A DNA stretch of 64,000 nt from Ascaris suum (Eukaryota; Nematoda; Chromadorea; Rhabditida; Ascarididae). The stretch's first letter is position 1. Each line of letters begins with the position of its first letter. Below are positions 40,861-52,999 of the stretch, one piece after another. Both the position numbers and the translations under genes were made by a program. Below the pieces are notes generated by a model. It was not told where the DNA came from. It saw nothing but the letters and a program-made list of their open reading frames with translations, and made no database searches. The stretch spans positions 4,552,110 to 4,616,109 of the forward strand of contig CM024177.1 of assembly GCA_013433145.1 (NCBI GenBank). The letters are read 5' to 3'.

Positions 40861-43800
40861 GAGTTAAGGAGCGACTATAAACAAGATCAATGCAAAAATG
40901 AAAAGGTATCTTCCCTGTTTTAAAAGAGAGACAAGTGTCAATATGTGGTTTTCGTTGCCTTCCCCTGACAATAGAATCTCTCGCTGAGTTGGTCTCATTG
41001 ATAAACAGGCAAAAATTGATGTCAATGTGTGGTTACGAGGTGTTGATCGTCACGCTCGACACATACGAAACGTCCCCTCAAAACATGCCGTTATGCACGC
41101 AAACGCAATAAAATATTGATGTGCTTCACTAAGCATCGGCAACATCCCAGCTTTACATATGCTTTAGCTGCCCTGATGGGAAAGAACAACTACCGAAAGC
41201 AATAAACGGAAGAATTAACGGCATTTTAAAATAAATCTTTCCTACGAATTATTCGAGGATTCCCTGAAAAGAGTGACTGAAGAAGAAAGGTAAAAATCAA
41301 GAGAACAATTTGCAGATATGCGCATTAATGAGATTCACGGATTCTCAAAATCGCCCTCGAAATAAAAACACATCTGCTCAAGCATTTTCAGGTGGAGGAT
41401 TTTCCTTTGAAGAGTCAACTTTCGAAAGCACAACACAAACTGTCTGAAGACATTAACCCCTCCCCCACCTAACCATTCCAAACTGCAATACTATTTCATC
41501 GTCGTTTAATTTAGACTCATGAGCCTCCCTATCGCGAGGTACACGGCTAAGTGGGCCTATCGGCTTTCTACAGCTGTCGAGATTGCCCAGCTAAGTGCTG
41601 CAATATGTCTCTCGTCACTGAAGCAGTAAACGTTCTTCTGCAAAACAGTTCAGTATGAATGAAACTGCGGTGCTTTAAGAAAGGGCTCTCTATACGGTGT
41701 TCTGGTCGAGGGATCGAAATCGGCTCCGAGAGGACGTTGCAGAAAATGAGCGAGTTTTCGAAAAATAAAGACTTGTTCGACTTCAGCCCGACACTCATCC
41801 CCACTCCAACACCGTACCAATTCCTAAATTTTTGGCAACGTTCCAACGATCGAGCTATCGTCTGCGTAAGACAATCGAATTCCTTTCCAACTTACCTGCT
41901 ATTATAAAGCTTTACAATACAAATTTTTTAACAAACGTTGTAAGCATCAGCAGAGTTTGGCAACGTCCCAACTTCGACGGCCGGAATTCTTCGTGGCGTC
42001 CCAACATTGACTGCCTGAGCAAATGTAAGAGATTCGAATAAACCTACTCATTTTTCCCGTAAAATGAGCGGATACGATGATTTGCTTTCTTTTTTAGAGA
42101 GTAAGTCAGAAATGAGGAATACCGGTTAAGGAGTGCGCGGGCAACTGAAGTTCTTTAATAAACCTTTCTATAGACCTTCGAGTGAACGATGAGATATATC
42201 TGCATTTTAGTATATATATGATTAATGAGCATAAAGTAGCATTACTAGCAGGTTGCACATAGCAACTCAACGCTGAAGTAGACCACGGAATGAGATTATT
42301 TATTACTAAATTGGGTCAAAAGACTACTAAAAGTTGTTAAGGGAAACTGACGGATAGCATAAATTAAAAACTGCTCACTGAATGAAACACTTCATACGGC
42401 GCGGTTTACCTCCTAATCTGATGCGGAATGTCAACAGTTCACAGCAATGTCGCAGGCAGTAAAACAGTCCCAGAAACCTGTCCTCTGTCTTTAACCCGAC
42501 AAACAGGGTGGGCTGGAGGTGGGAGGAGGAAAAAGGGAGATTTCCAGAGCCAAGACGCGCTGCGGGACTGAATACACATAATCTAAATTTCGTTTAAACC
42601 GATAAAACGGATCTTGTGCCGAATTGTACGAGTAGACCGTGAAGCACCAAAGCCAACACGACATCTCACTCCAACTAAGTAAAAAGTTCATAAAAATGCA
42701 AAAGCTGTTGAAGTTTGTTACCTAGGATGGTGTCATCACACCCGTAGCCGGGCATCAGATATGCGTCGTGAACCACTGAACTGGTGATTTCGACGGCTTT
42801 CGGGGTCTTCAGGGTAATGATATTCTGCACGAATAAATAGCTTCCATTTATTCTCAAAACAAGTAGTCGGACGTGTCAGACACAGTTGTGTTATCGAATC
42901 TAAGCTGCGACTTTGTGCACAGACCCAGAAAGTCGTTGCGAGGCGTCGTCCGCCACCACCCTTCACATAATCGTTCACTCACTCGCGTCACAATCAGTTT
43001 CGCTTAAATTTCTCTCAGCGTTGTCTCTAAGTCAGACAGTAATGATGCGGTATGTATAACAAGGGAAAAAATTGGAAGAAACTCTAAATCGTTTGCGAGG
43101 ATCGAAAATTTTAATTCTTTCGGCTAAAACCCTTCCCATTTATCGCACAATTTATGAGTCATCTCAATATGCAATAAAGACAATCACGAACAAATTAAAA
43201 TTAGTTCCAGAAAATGAATAGCTCAATATTATTCGACGATAACAAAGTTACCGAAGAGGTCAATAACACAATAGAAAAGAAGAATGAGTAATATGCGAAA
43301 GTGAGACGTAAAGACAATAAATGCGGAAATCTTCCGCAGGAAACGAGAAAATGAAAATGGGTAGGCAGATCAGCTTGCTGATAGCTTAAGATAAGCTGAG
43401 GTTGTGTTTTGATATGCAAATATTGTTAATTGTGTTTGCAAAGCGCAACAATAAAGCAATCGGCATAGAATGCGATGCTTTCGAGCTGAAAATAAGCGCA
43501 AGAGAAAAGAACAATCGCATATCAATCAAGTATTGAAATAAACAATAAAAAGGGAACACTTGCACATTTGGGATGCCGTTCAACTAAGATTCACAAAAAT
43601 ACGGATCATCGACATACCGCTGCAAAGGCTGAAACTTTTTCTTACCTTGAACGCCTCCTCGGAACACATGTTGTTTGTAACATATGGTTTCGAGCAACGC
43701 CCCACAACACCCTCTCAACCACATGTTTCATTTTGCAACGCTTATACAACGAAACAGAACTACCCAACTCGTTTATATTTCGTTATCTCTGAAATATGTT

Positions 43801-44480
43801 TGGTGCTTTTGTTTTCTTTCGCAGGTTGAACACAACAACGATCATCAATAAATCTAAACATGCAGAAACAAGAAAGACTGCGGTAGGTAAATTTGCCTCT
43901 AATATGGAAAGAGGTGAGGGGGAGGTAAAAACGTGGGACGGCGGAAGGATGCATTGGTTGAAAAGGAAGCAAAATGCTGCTTCAGAGTCCAACTTGAGAT
44001 GGCCGATTTATTGACTCCACCTGCGCAAGCCCCTTTTAAGCTTTTCAGCTCAACGCGCCCCAAAAGAGGAAACAGCTAACCCTTACTTAGAAAAGGTTCC
44101 CTTGAAATGTAAAATTGGATGCTTGCCAGACACCGTATGCGCACTTCACGCAACCAGTTCATACAAATGTATAGCAGCATCAAATTGAAAACGACCAATT
44201 GGACATTCCCATCTCATAGAGAAATTCCGCATTCCGATCACACTTACTGCCAGGATGTGACTCGGAAATGACGAAAATATCCTCACTGTCGATTCCAATG
44301 TACACGCATGCGACAGAAAGTTCAAATATTTCATAGAGGGGTTTAATGACGTCAAAAGCACAAATTCAAATTTCATTGCGTGACTGTCAGCGAACACATA
44401 TTCAGCACTTACTCGAATAAACACAACAATAGGGAACACGACGCAACGAAAAGAATATCAATTGCTATTGTTGGTGAGGC
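40861..44480. other. Region with several protein-like open segments, no recognised gene
   Basis: Two G+C-richer islands: 41560-41910, open on both strands, and 42600-43030. On the plus strand a short phrase (tttggcaacgt.ccaac) recurs near 41830 and 41957. No known domain could be read. Candidate minus-strand exons are listed separately. Confidence 0.4.
42600..43740 (-). CDS. Candidate exons of an unrecognised gene
   Basis: Minus-strand segments with clear splice signals: 43740-43646 (donor AAG|gtaaga), 43026-42983 (acceptor gacttag, donor A|gtgagt), 42824-42722 (acceptor attcgtgcag, donor CTAG|gtaaca) and 42674-42600 (acceptor tttacttag, donor G|gttta). The 42824 exon is open in two frames: one gives TLKTPKAVEITSSVVHDAYL..., joining in phase to 42674-42600; the other continues in phase from 43026-42983 and ends at a TGA at 42736. 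Both cannot be right. Composition is protein-like, but no domain was recognised. Confidence 0.2.
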
Positions 44481-44493
44481 GAGGGTAATACGT

Positions 44494-44855
44494 GAGAAGC
44501 TTGTCGATCAAGTCGACATGTGAGAGAAGCATTCTGCGGCAGCAGTAACGACGGAGATTGAGAGCGTCCAGTGCATCACCTGCAACAATCACTTGTCATC
44601 CTTGTTTACGACACACTTCCTCCACCCTCTCCCTCTGTCCACAATGCTACCTATCGTACCTGGACTTGTCCTCATCACTCCCCACTTAGGTCTAATAAAC
44701 AACGAATCATTACCTACTGAAACCTCCTAACCATACATGTCTTCCTCTATTGTGTGTATCATTCTCTCATAAACGAGAATCGCATGTTGGACGAGTTAGT
44801 ATATAAATATTGATGAATGATGTTCGCACGTTGGTAAAGCAGTGAGCGGATGATT
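44494..44855 (+). repeat. 0.36-kb dispersed repeat, copy 1
   Basis: About 362 nt that recurs in the same orientation at 49067-49428 with only about four mismatches. It contains an inverted repeat near its start (gtcga tcaag tcgac) and another (attctc...gagaat) in its second half, plus an AT-rich TATA-like stretch. No open frame worth calling and no terminal inverted repeats. Probably a short non-autonomous element or a recently copied non-coding unit. Confidence 0.9.
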
Positions 44856-46154
44856 GTAAGGAACCCATGGCCCCCAGTCAAAAACAATTTTCAAGTTTGC
44901 CACTCGCCAGCTCACCACACAATTTTGTATGACTTCATCTCCCATAGTATGAAATATAGTTGGAAAACAGATCCGTAGGTGGTGATCGTGGTGAGCATTC
45001 TTTCCTTTACAACTTTCGCCGAGGTAGTGATGATAGCCACCTTGCAGAATTTATTCCTGCTACACACTATTTCCATTGCAATTCGATGAGAACACCTGAA
45101 TCGTTAAACGGGGGAGACATCCATTCAACAAAATCCTTTTAATGCTTCGCACATGACGTGGAAATTAATTCTATCATAAAGAAGGTTAGCGCAAAGCCAC
45201 GGAAAGAATTTAAGAAAGTGCTCTTTCCTTTTAGGCTGCCCCTAGTTACAATATCCTTATGTTTGACAATTTATTCGCAATTGCGCAGTTCCAGAACCAC
45301 TTCGCGAAACTGTACTTGTGCTTATTTTTCTCGCATATTTTTTAATTGAGTATTTATTCAACAATCAACACTTGTGAATGAGCTGGATGTGCTTAAATCC
45401 AGCCGAATATAGAGGCGAACAAATTTGTTGCCTAGCTAATCTTTCTGTTTTCTGAGTATGTCAGTTTCTTCCATACATGCTTTTGTAGAATTTCATTATG
45501 GCACCTGGCACCATTACCTCTGTGAGAGTATGTGTTTATATATATGTTTGTCTATAGGTCCACTAAATTCAATACGCCAACCGTCGAAGATACACAATGA
45601 AATTAATGGTATTATGTCCATCATAACATGGTTTACTCTACCGTAATTCACGTTGACCGAATAGCCCTCAAGGAAGTTGTCAGCATTTGAAGCCTGCAAA
45701 AAACTCGGGCATGCACTGGCTGGACAGTAGAGAAGGAAATATTTGTAGACGCTTTATGAAGGCAATCAAATTAGTTAACATTCGAAGACATTACTTTGCG
45801 TGTTTTACTTCTTCTGTTAGCTAGTAAGGCTGGTCGGTGAGGTATATGGAATGCAGGTGCACTTACCTGTTGATGGTTTAAAATTTAAGACGGTTAATTG
45901 TGGCTAATCGCTAATCGATGGCAGAAATATTGGCGATTAGCAGGGTGATCGCGTGATCTAAGCGTCCGCACCCTGTCGGATATATCCAGCGTACGTAGGA
46001 AGTCGTGGGAACTGCTCTTAGCATGTGCCTAGAAGTGGAAGCATTGTTGCAACCTTGAAATGAGCACCACGAGGGTTAGCTGGAGTGTCGTTCGATAAAG
46101 AGACCTCTATCCTCCACACCTCATAGGCAACACCTCACAGCTAGCACTCTGTAA

Positions 46155-46667
46155 GTGATAAAATCATTGTTCTTCTACAAATATCAACAACTGTTTCAGC
46201 CAGCTGCACGGTTATTGAAACTCCGATGTGACAGTTATTATTTGAAAACAACTCTGTCTTGTCATCATTACTCCAGAGAAAGAATGCTAATGTTTCAGGA
46301 TGAATGCTGCAAGCGGTTTCTTATAGTAGGCCGCTCCTCCAGCATATTCCATTTACACCATGCCTGGAACATACTTTATTACGCCTTACGTGGAGCGTAT
46401 TCTTTTACACCTTGCATGGAACATATTCTGCCATATGATGTCTGCAACATGCCACCTTATAACATACGTGGAAAATGTTTTATTGCGCTGCACATGGGAC
46501 ATATCCCATTAGGCCATATTCGTGTCTGTATTTCCATTCCCGCGACTGTATTCTCTTTATTAAGGCTGGCAGCAAGCGTTGTTCGAAAAAGAAAACTATA
46601 CCGCAAAATGAGTAATGAGGAAATATTGTTTAGTGAGCTTTTGTCCACATTTGACGTCAGAAACTAA
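46155..46667 (+). CDS. Doubtful 170-aa ORF containing a tandem repeat
   Basis: The longest plus-strand frame in the window, rich in His, Cys, Tyr and Leu, with a repeated HxHxxWNILYY-like pattern from the underlying DNA repeat. There is no signal peptide, no known domain and no clear poly(A) signal close by. Repeat-driven absence of stops is the likelier explanation, but a rapidly evolving gene cannot be excluded. Confidence 0.15.
   Translation: MIKSLFFYKYQQLFQPAARLLKLRCDSYYLKTTLSCHHYSRERMLMFQDECCKRFLIVGRSSSIFHLHHAWNILYYALRGAYSFTPCMEHILPYDVCNMPPYNIRGKCFIALHMGHIPLGHIRVCISIPATVFSLLRLAASVVRKRKLYRKMSNEEILFSELLSTFDVRN
46349..46525 (+). repeat. Degenerate tandem repeat, about 24-28 nt unit
   Basis: Six or seven imperfect units around a core resembling ccttgcatggaacatatt (for example near 46350, 46385, 46410 and 46460). 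The repeat lies within a 170-codon plus-strand open frame (46155-46667) and largely accounts for its length. The frame has no recognised domain. Confidence 0.5.
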
Positions 46668-47621
46668 TCGTCCAATCTGCCCCGTGGCCGGTTTCTCAAC
46701 TTTTCAAGTTCTTTATGAGCCAGGCATTGCGTACAATATTCGTTTACGATTAGGTGACCATATCTACCGCTGATGTACGCGCGAGTCGCTTGCAATTTCT
46801 AACGGTGCGCGAAACGAACTAAAGCACCCTCGGATACAAAGAGTATCGGAGATAGGCACCTTTCCGTCTCTTCCCTCCTCCCTGCCCCCTCGAAAAAAAA
46901 TAAAATGCTGAGTGCCCTTTAACACCTGCCCCTCTCCACTGGGTCTCACGATCGCATGGATGAGTTATCACCGCGCAGTTGTCACTCCTTTGAGAACAAA
47001 TAATCGAAGAATGATTCCAGTCTAAAGCCATTTTTTTCGAAGCGTTTCTAAATGCCAGTGGGCGAACCCACTGCTCAGAGCCGTCGCTGAACTAGTGACA
47101 GTCTCGAATTTTCAAAACCCATCGTACGGTTCCATTTCGGCTGGCGATCTCGTTGAAAGAATGTTCAGACCTTTTGTTACATACTTCTGCAAATTTCGTT
47201 TAGGAACCCTACAATGACAACGCCGTACGCTGGAATGGGAGTGCAAAACGAAAAGCGCATTTCGCGACAAAGTGGAGAAACGTTTGCGAGGGAAGGGCGG
47301 GGAGGGGTAGGGGAACAAAAATGTTCGTCGTACATACCCACAAATATTATACTGCCACAAGAAGCGTTTGCAAAAATTTGCAAGACAGGAGAAACGCCGT
47401 GAAAGTAATCCCTGTCGAAATTCTCATCTGTTCCAATATACTTGGTATTGCAGTCGTGGAGATGAAATCCTGAATGTCAGTAGCGACTACAGGATCACCA
47501 AACGCCACTACTGTATTTCCCACTGCAATACCTTCCCTCCAATTTTCAAGGCGCTGACGCCACCAGCGGGACCTACCTGGTTACCTCCTCAGGGAGACCA
47601 GATAGGCACCAAATTTCATCG

Positions 47622-48089
47622 TTAGAAGTTTTCTAGTGTGAGAACATCGCAGCTGTAGTTCACTGCTCGAATGAATAGGGTTCCATAACCCGCGACCAGG
47701 TGGTTCATCATTTTCGGCATCTCCGTGGTCAAAAACACCCAGTGATGAGGGTCGGCGACAACCTCAATACTGTTAATTTCACCTGGACGATTTCGACGTC
47801 CCAAGCACAGTAATACAGGTCCCAGTGTTAGGAGCAAGCAGTATATGCAATCGGTCAAGACGGGATACTTTCTGACCTCTTTAACCCTTTCACCGACCAA
47901 CGCGTTCCAAAAAGACGAAAGCGAAACCATAGATGGACTGCTTTTGGGCAGGGAAGACGAATGATGATCACGGGACAGAGCGAGCTCTCTAAAGATGCCT
48001 CGAAGCAATGGTCGGTGGTCTATGAGAGGATAGCGTGTTTGATTACATGACACCAGTGCGCTTCTAGACGTGACGTATCGTCCTTGCAA
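47622..48089 (-). CDS. Unassigned 155-codon ORF in a GC-rich island
   Basis: One of the two longest frames in the window, ending at a stop at 47622. The reported start is not ATG, and the first convincing ATG lies well inside. It has one hydrophobic stretch (DCIYCLLLTLGPVLLCLG) about two thirds along. The whole island (47.0-48.2 kb) is richer in G+C and open in several frames on both strands, suggesting either an old mobile-element relic or an unrecognised gene. Confidence 0.22.
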   Translation of the reverse strand: MQGRYVTSRSALVSCNQTRYPLIDHRPLLRGIFRELALSRDHHSSSLPKSSPSMVSLSSFWNALVGERVKEVRKYPVLTDCIYCLLLTLGPVLLCLGRRNRPGEINSIEVVADPHHWVFLTTEMPKMMNHLVAGYGTLFIRAVNYSCDVLTLENF

Positions 48090-49066
48090 AAGTCAAAACC
48101 TGACGCAGCGCGCGTGACCCGGCCGTGAAGCGTCCCTGGCGTGAAAGTGGCACCATTCGTGCCAAGTTGCTGTCAGGACGTCTCCCCTACCCCTCCTCCC
48201 CTTCCTTGCCAATCCCACCTGCCTTACTATAGTCGATTTTACTGATGCTTAAAAAATTTACCTCTGTTTGTTCCCAGATTGCACAGCATCTGGTCGCGCC
48301 ATGAAAGAGGAATTTGCTAATCTCTCAGGGACAAATCAAGGGTGAAGGGGCAAAACAGAGGGTATTGTGATGTCATGAATACAAAGCTGAACTTCGCTGT
48401 ACGACCCTCGACATCTGTTCAACATTTATTGATATAAAAGACCGCAACGGAAAAGAAAAATTCAAGGGAATAAAAAAATGCAACGAATCTGACTAATATA
48501 AACCATTTTATCGATGTGCGCTGTGGTGAAAAAACGCCACTCTTATTCTGGACTATGCTTGCCTTCTGCGACTGAACTGAAATCTCCATTAAACGAACAC
48601 ACGAATGTCTTGATAGGATGAGCGGCTTGTTTAGATATATGCGAATGAAACGTGAAAAGTCCTTAAACGTCACTTTCGCAGTTCACTGCCAACTTAAAAC
48701 TGCTGCATAATAAGGAAGTCGCTATATTAGCTGTAGGGAAATTACTTCTAAAGAACGGTTATTTAACCTCAAATATCAGTTCATTTCGCACAACTAAACT
48801 AAATATGTGACCGCTCTTGTACAACTGGACACACCTAATGCTGATTGTCCAGCAGGTTGATAACTAACAACCCTCAAACAACTAAAATAACAAAAGAAGT
48901 CATCCCTCAACGGATAAACACCGACCCACTGCATATACGTTAGTTCAAAATGCTAATAAAATGCACCGCAGTCAGCAGAATTTATTCTCGTACCGTCGGC
49001 CCGTAAAGAACATTCAGCAAGCTCACACGAATAAGAACCACATCATTTCTCAAGTGGATGGTAATT

Positions 49067-49428
49067 GAGAAGCTTTTCGATCAAGTCGACATGTGAGAGA
49101 AGCATTCTGCGGCAGCAGTAACGACGGAGATTGAGAGCGTCCAGTGCATCACCTGCAACAATCACTTGTCATCCTTGTTTACGACACACTTCCTCCACCC
49201 TCTCCCTCTGTCCACAATGCTACCTATCGTACCTGGACTTGTCCTCATCAGTCCCCACTTAGGTCTAATAAACAACGAATCATTACCTACTGAAACCTCC
49301 TAACCATACACGTCTTCCTCTATTGTGTGTATCATTCTCTCATAAACGAGAATCGCATGTTGGACGAGTTAGTATATAAATATTGATGAATGATGTTCGC
49401 ACGTTGGTAAAGCAGTGAGCGAATGATT
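49067..49428 (+). repeat. 0.36-kb dispersed repeat, copy 2
   Basis: Second copy of the 44494-44855 unit, same orientation, 4.6 kb away. Flanking sequences differ, so the boundaries are sharp at gagaagctt on the left and gcgaatgatt on the right. The high identity indicates a recent copy event or purifying constraint. Confidence 0.9.
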
Positions 49429-49439
49429 AAATGTTTCTC

Positions 49440-50838
49440 ACTTGCATCCTCAAACGAGTGAAAGCAGATATAAGCCAAATCATCCACGCCTCTCACTATA
49501 AACTCGCCACCAAAATTACGCTATAAAACAGAGTGAGAGAAATCGATGAACGATGACCACTGAAATTCATCAAAATATTCCCGTCACGTCGATGAACTCA
49601 GATTGCAAGCAAACGCTTATAATTAAATAACAATACGCCTACACTAAATATTCACTTCCCTCGACGTATAAACTTAAACGGAACGAAGCGGAGATATTAT
49701 TCTCTAATCAAGAAAAAATATTACAGAAATGCGAACTACCTTCAGTATACTCGGATTGCAAAAGCCCCAAATACGCATCCCACTTATTTCCAATCACTTT
49801 GCCGCATGTAAAACAGCGAATGGGGATAATCATGCTGAGAATTGCAGGCGACAATCCACCTGAAATCGTTTCAAGAAGCAACCTCCTTCATGCACGAGAA
49901 TGCATGCAAAAGCTGCGAATGCCGAATGAAACAAATGTAATCCGTCATCGATCCGACTAGATGTAACAGATCAACGCTCGTTCGAATGACGATCTTGGTG
50001 AATCCCAAATGCCTCGAGTTCAGAAGGTAGCATCCTTCTTAGAGAGAAAACTGTTTTGATAAAGATAATGAGCCTACAAACACAATGCCGGAAAAGAAGT
50101 GGAAGGAAGGTCAAGAAAGAAAAAGCCAGCCATCCAAGTCATCCGGTTATGGGACTTGCAAAGCCAAAACCAAAAATTATATGGAGGAACTGCAGACTGA
50201 TTGAATGAACCATCTAGTCCAATGCTATATATTTTCATACAGAAGACGTGTGGAGAAAACGCTGCAAAGCTAAATCTCTCTTAAAAGAACTATGCAGATA
50301 GCACGCAAGAAACAATTCTAAAAGACAGGCGTTTTCCTAAAGTAACGCGTCTTGACCACAGAAAATAAATGCAATTCACCAAAAAAAAATCCATAAATGA
50401 GCTTTTCCATAGCGATAGGAGAAAAGAAATTGACGTTTGAAAATATCGACACCACGTTGAAAGCACGATAAGCATCGCCAACATACGTATAACTAAGCAA
50501 ATAACACTGAAAACAGCTGCCTTTCTCCCGAAAGAACCATAAATCCGTATCTGCAACAAGCGGATACCGCTAGGAATTTCAGGTATAGAAGATCAATCCT
50601 TGCGGGTTTCTTCCAATGCTTCGAAAGTATTAACTAAAAGCAATGACAATTTGGACACTTAATTACAAAACCGAAGCCATAATTGGGTCGTTTAATGGCG
50701 ATGAAGAATTTGACTCCACCACTTATCGAGATCTCTTTATGTCAATGAACATGCAGCAGCAGATGGCAAATATGCTTCGACTGTAAAGAACAGACTTTCG
50801 TCAGCCCAAACAAAGACACAAGCAATGAGCAAGCAATG
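49440..50838. other. Gene-free stretch downstream of prefoldin
   Basis: AT-rich DNA with no supported exon on either strand; short frames only. Confidence 0.5.
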
Positions 50839-50844
50839 TTTATT
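50839..50844 (-). terminator. Likely poly(A) signal of prefoldin subunit 1
   Basis: AATAAA on the minus strand, about 235 nt beyond the prefoldin stop codon. It is the first perfect signal downstream and implies a short 3' UTR. Confidence 0.4.
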
Positions 50845-51076
50845 CTCTTGAACACCACAATTTACAGCACATCAAGCAATAAACACATCTCGTTACGGCG
50901 AGGAAGAGTGTCGCACAGAGTGGTCGACTAATACGTTCGAATCTAAACGAAACCAATCGAAAACTTTGGCATGAGAATTTTCGGAGCGGGGAATCGAGCT
51001 GCAGGAGGAATCCTTTCAGCAGTATACAAAAGCCTCCCAAACAACTACATAAGAGACGCATTATTAAAATGATCAA

Positions 51077-52967
51077 TTATGGTCTTGATTGAATCATTTC
51101 CCTGAGATTCTTCTCCGATTCTCCCAGACTCTTCTCCAAATATTCCTTCTGCCTGTCGATTGCTGCGATCTTTTCTTGCGCTTTTCGGATCTGAAAATTT
51201 AATCCATCAACATAGCTAGGCCATGATGGAACACCGATGCTATAAAAGAAAAAACCACACTGAGAACCTCGCAGTAGGAGGGCTCTAATGCAGCAATTGA
51301 TCAGTTAACTAATTAATTAAACTTCCGCAATTATGATAAAAGCATATCAAACGCTCGTTTAATATTAAGAAGGTCAACATGTTATTTATGGAAAACCAGA
51401 AAGACATCAGGTCACCCTACAATCGTAGAAGAAATGACCAGCAGTAATCGCCTACTGCAGGGAGAACGGACGTCAACACAATATCCAGAACTAAGAGCAC
51501 GCCAGATTGATCAGCTTCCAAAACCACCACAGACCCATAAATTGCAGAGCTAAAATTCACGGCACATCAAAAACTGATTCTCTGAGTAATAAATCGTTGC
51601 AGCGTAGTAATATTAGGCAGACTGTGGCGAGGAAAACGAGCAAATAAGAGGACGGGATGAAACGCCGCAGAACTGACTCACAGCTCATCGCAATCCACCA
51701 TGTCTGCTTATGCCTTGCCACAATCATCTGTCATCTTAGTTAAATGTAATGACGAATCGTTGGATTGGCCAAGAGTAAGCGACGTCCCGAGTTCAACTGT
51801 GAAGGCACTTTCCGTACTGCTACCACAAAAACTGACATACCTCGTCTGAGTGTCGTTCAATTTCCGACGCGACAGTCGACTTCAAAAACATGCGACCCAA
51901 ACTCCGGTAAACAGCCCGGTCAGCTTCGAGCCTTTCTAACTGCTCCTTCGTTAGCGAAGCGACCTTTTCTCTCTAAACAATAAAACTCGAAAACTGTAAA
52001 TAAATATCGATTGAAGAATATGCACTGCATTGACGTGGATATCATTTCAGGTGTAGGAAATAAACTGCGACCCCGCTCCCCGGCCAGAAAACCCCGCAAT
52101 ACTCCACCAAAAAGAGTGCGCTATCTTTGCACACGCGCAAACGAACTAGCAATCGCTTGCAATAGACACAACTTCAAGCGTTATCCAGAGATGAGATATT
52201 TACCTGTTTCTGTATCCTTTTGATGACTTCACCATGATCGATACGCTGCTTCGTTTCGACCATTTTCATCTGTAGCTCTTGAAATGCCTAAACACGCATT
52301 AATCGATGGAAACATTGCAGAAAATGCGCTTAGAACGATTCACTAATATCAACCACAACCGATCACATAAATGAAATACTCACTGAATATCTGTGCTCCA
52401 AAATAACCAATTCAAGAGAGACTGCTGTATCGTGCTCCTCTTCCCTCCCCACCTCTTCCTTACAGTGAGATCACCAGCTGATGCATAAGGAAGAAGGTCA
52501 CGGGACAATTATTTTTAAAAATTGCTTTGACAATGGAAGTGTACGTTTAAACGTCACCAGTAAAAGCATCGGAGAAAAAAGCGCCACTTGGCAGGTTAAC
52601 CATGATATCCGCATCAGTAACAATGACCTGAACCAGGCTAAGTCCTGGAATGAAAACCTGAAGCGTGTATGAAAGCGAAGATATGCGGTAAAATGCAATC
52701 ATTCTGTTAAACTCTATCAAATGTAAAGCGCTGAAAGAATGCAATCGCCGATGCTGCGATCCTTCCACTCATCAACCACTCCATGGAGGAGTGTTGTTCA
52801 ACCGGAAGCGTAATAATCAACTAATCGTCAAATCAAGGAATCTCCCTTCGCCAATGAATAAAACGAACATGATAAAATTTGTGGCCTTATATCACTGCAA
52901 TAGAAGAGCGTAATACGAACGAACTCACCCTCCTCAGTTGTGCAGAATACTCCTCAGATGAAGACAT
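51077..52967 (-). CDS. pfd-1: Prefoldin subunit 1 (beta-type)
   Basis: Four exons on the minus strand: 52967-52929, 52287-52204, 51972-51841 and 51190-51077. All junctions are phase 0, totalling 369 nt (122 aa plus stop), which is the usual length of prefoldin 1. Prefoldin is the cytosolic hexameric jellyfish-shaped co-chaperone that hands unfolded actin and tubulin to the CCT chaperonin; subunit 1 is one of the four beta-type subunits. Supporting motifs: AFQELQMKMVETKQRI in the N-terminal coiled coil, the family hallmark YRSLGRMFL in the central hairpin, and the C-terminal coiled coil with EYLEKSLGESEKNLREM. Acceptors are typical nematode tttag/ttcag and donors are gtgag, gtaaat and gtatgt. 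An AG one base before the ATG (tgtgcacag) may be a spliced-leader site. The gene appears intact. Confidence 0.93.
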
Positions 52968-52999
52968 TCTGTGCACATAGGCAGCCACGACCCACTTTG

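Larger units (their letters stand above)
44860..49060. other. Interval between the two repeat copies, no recognised gene
   Basis: Apart from the tandem repeat and the GC-rich ORF island listed separately, nothing identifiable was seen in this 4.2-kb interval. Confidence 0.4.

Noticed and set aside
44384..44464. Signal-peptide-like exon 44464-44413 spliced to 44383
   Set aside because: The implied intron would be only 29 nt, shorter than nematode introns are expected to be.
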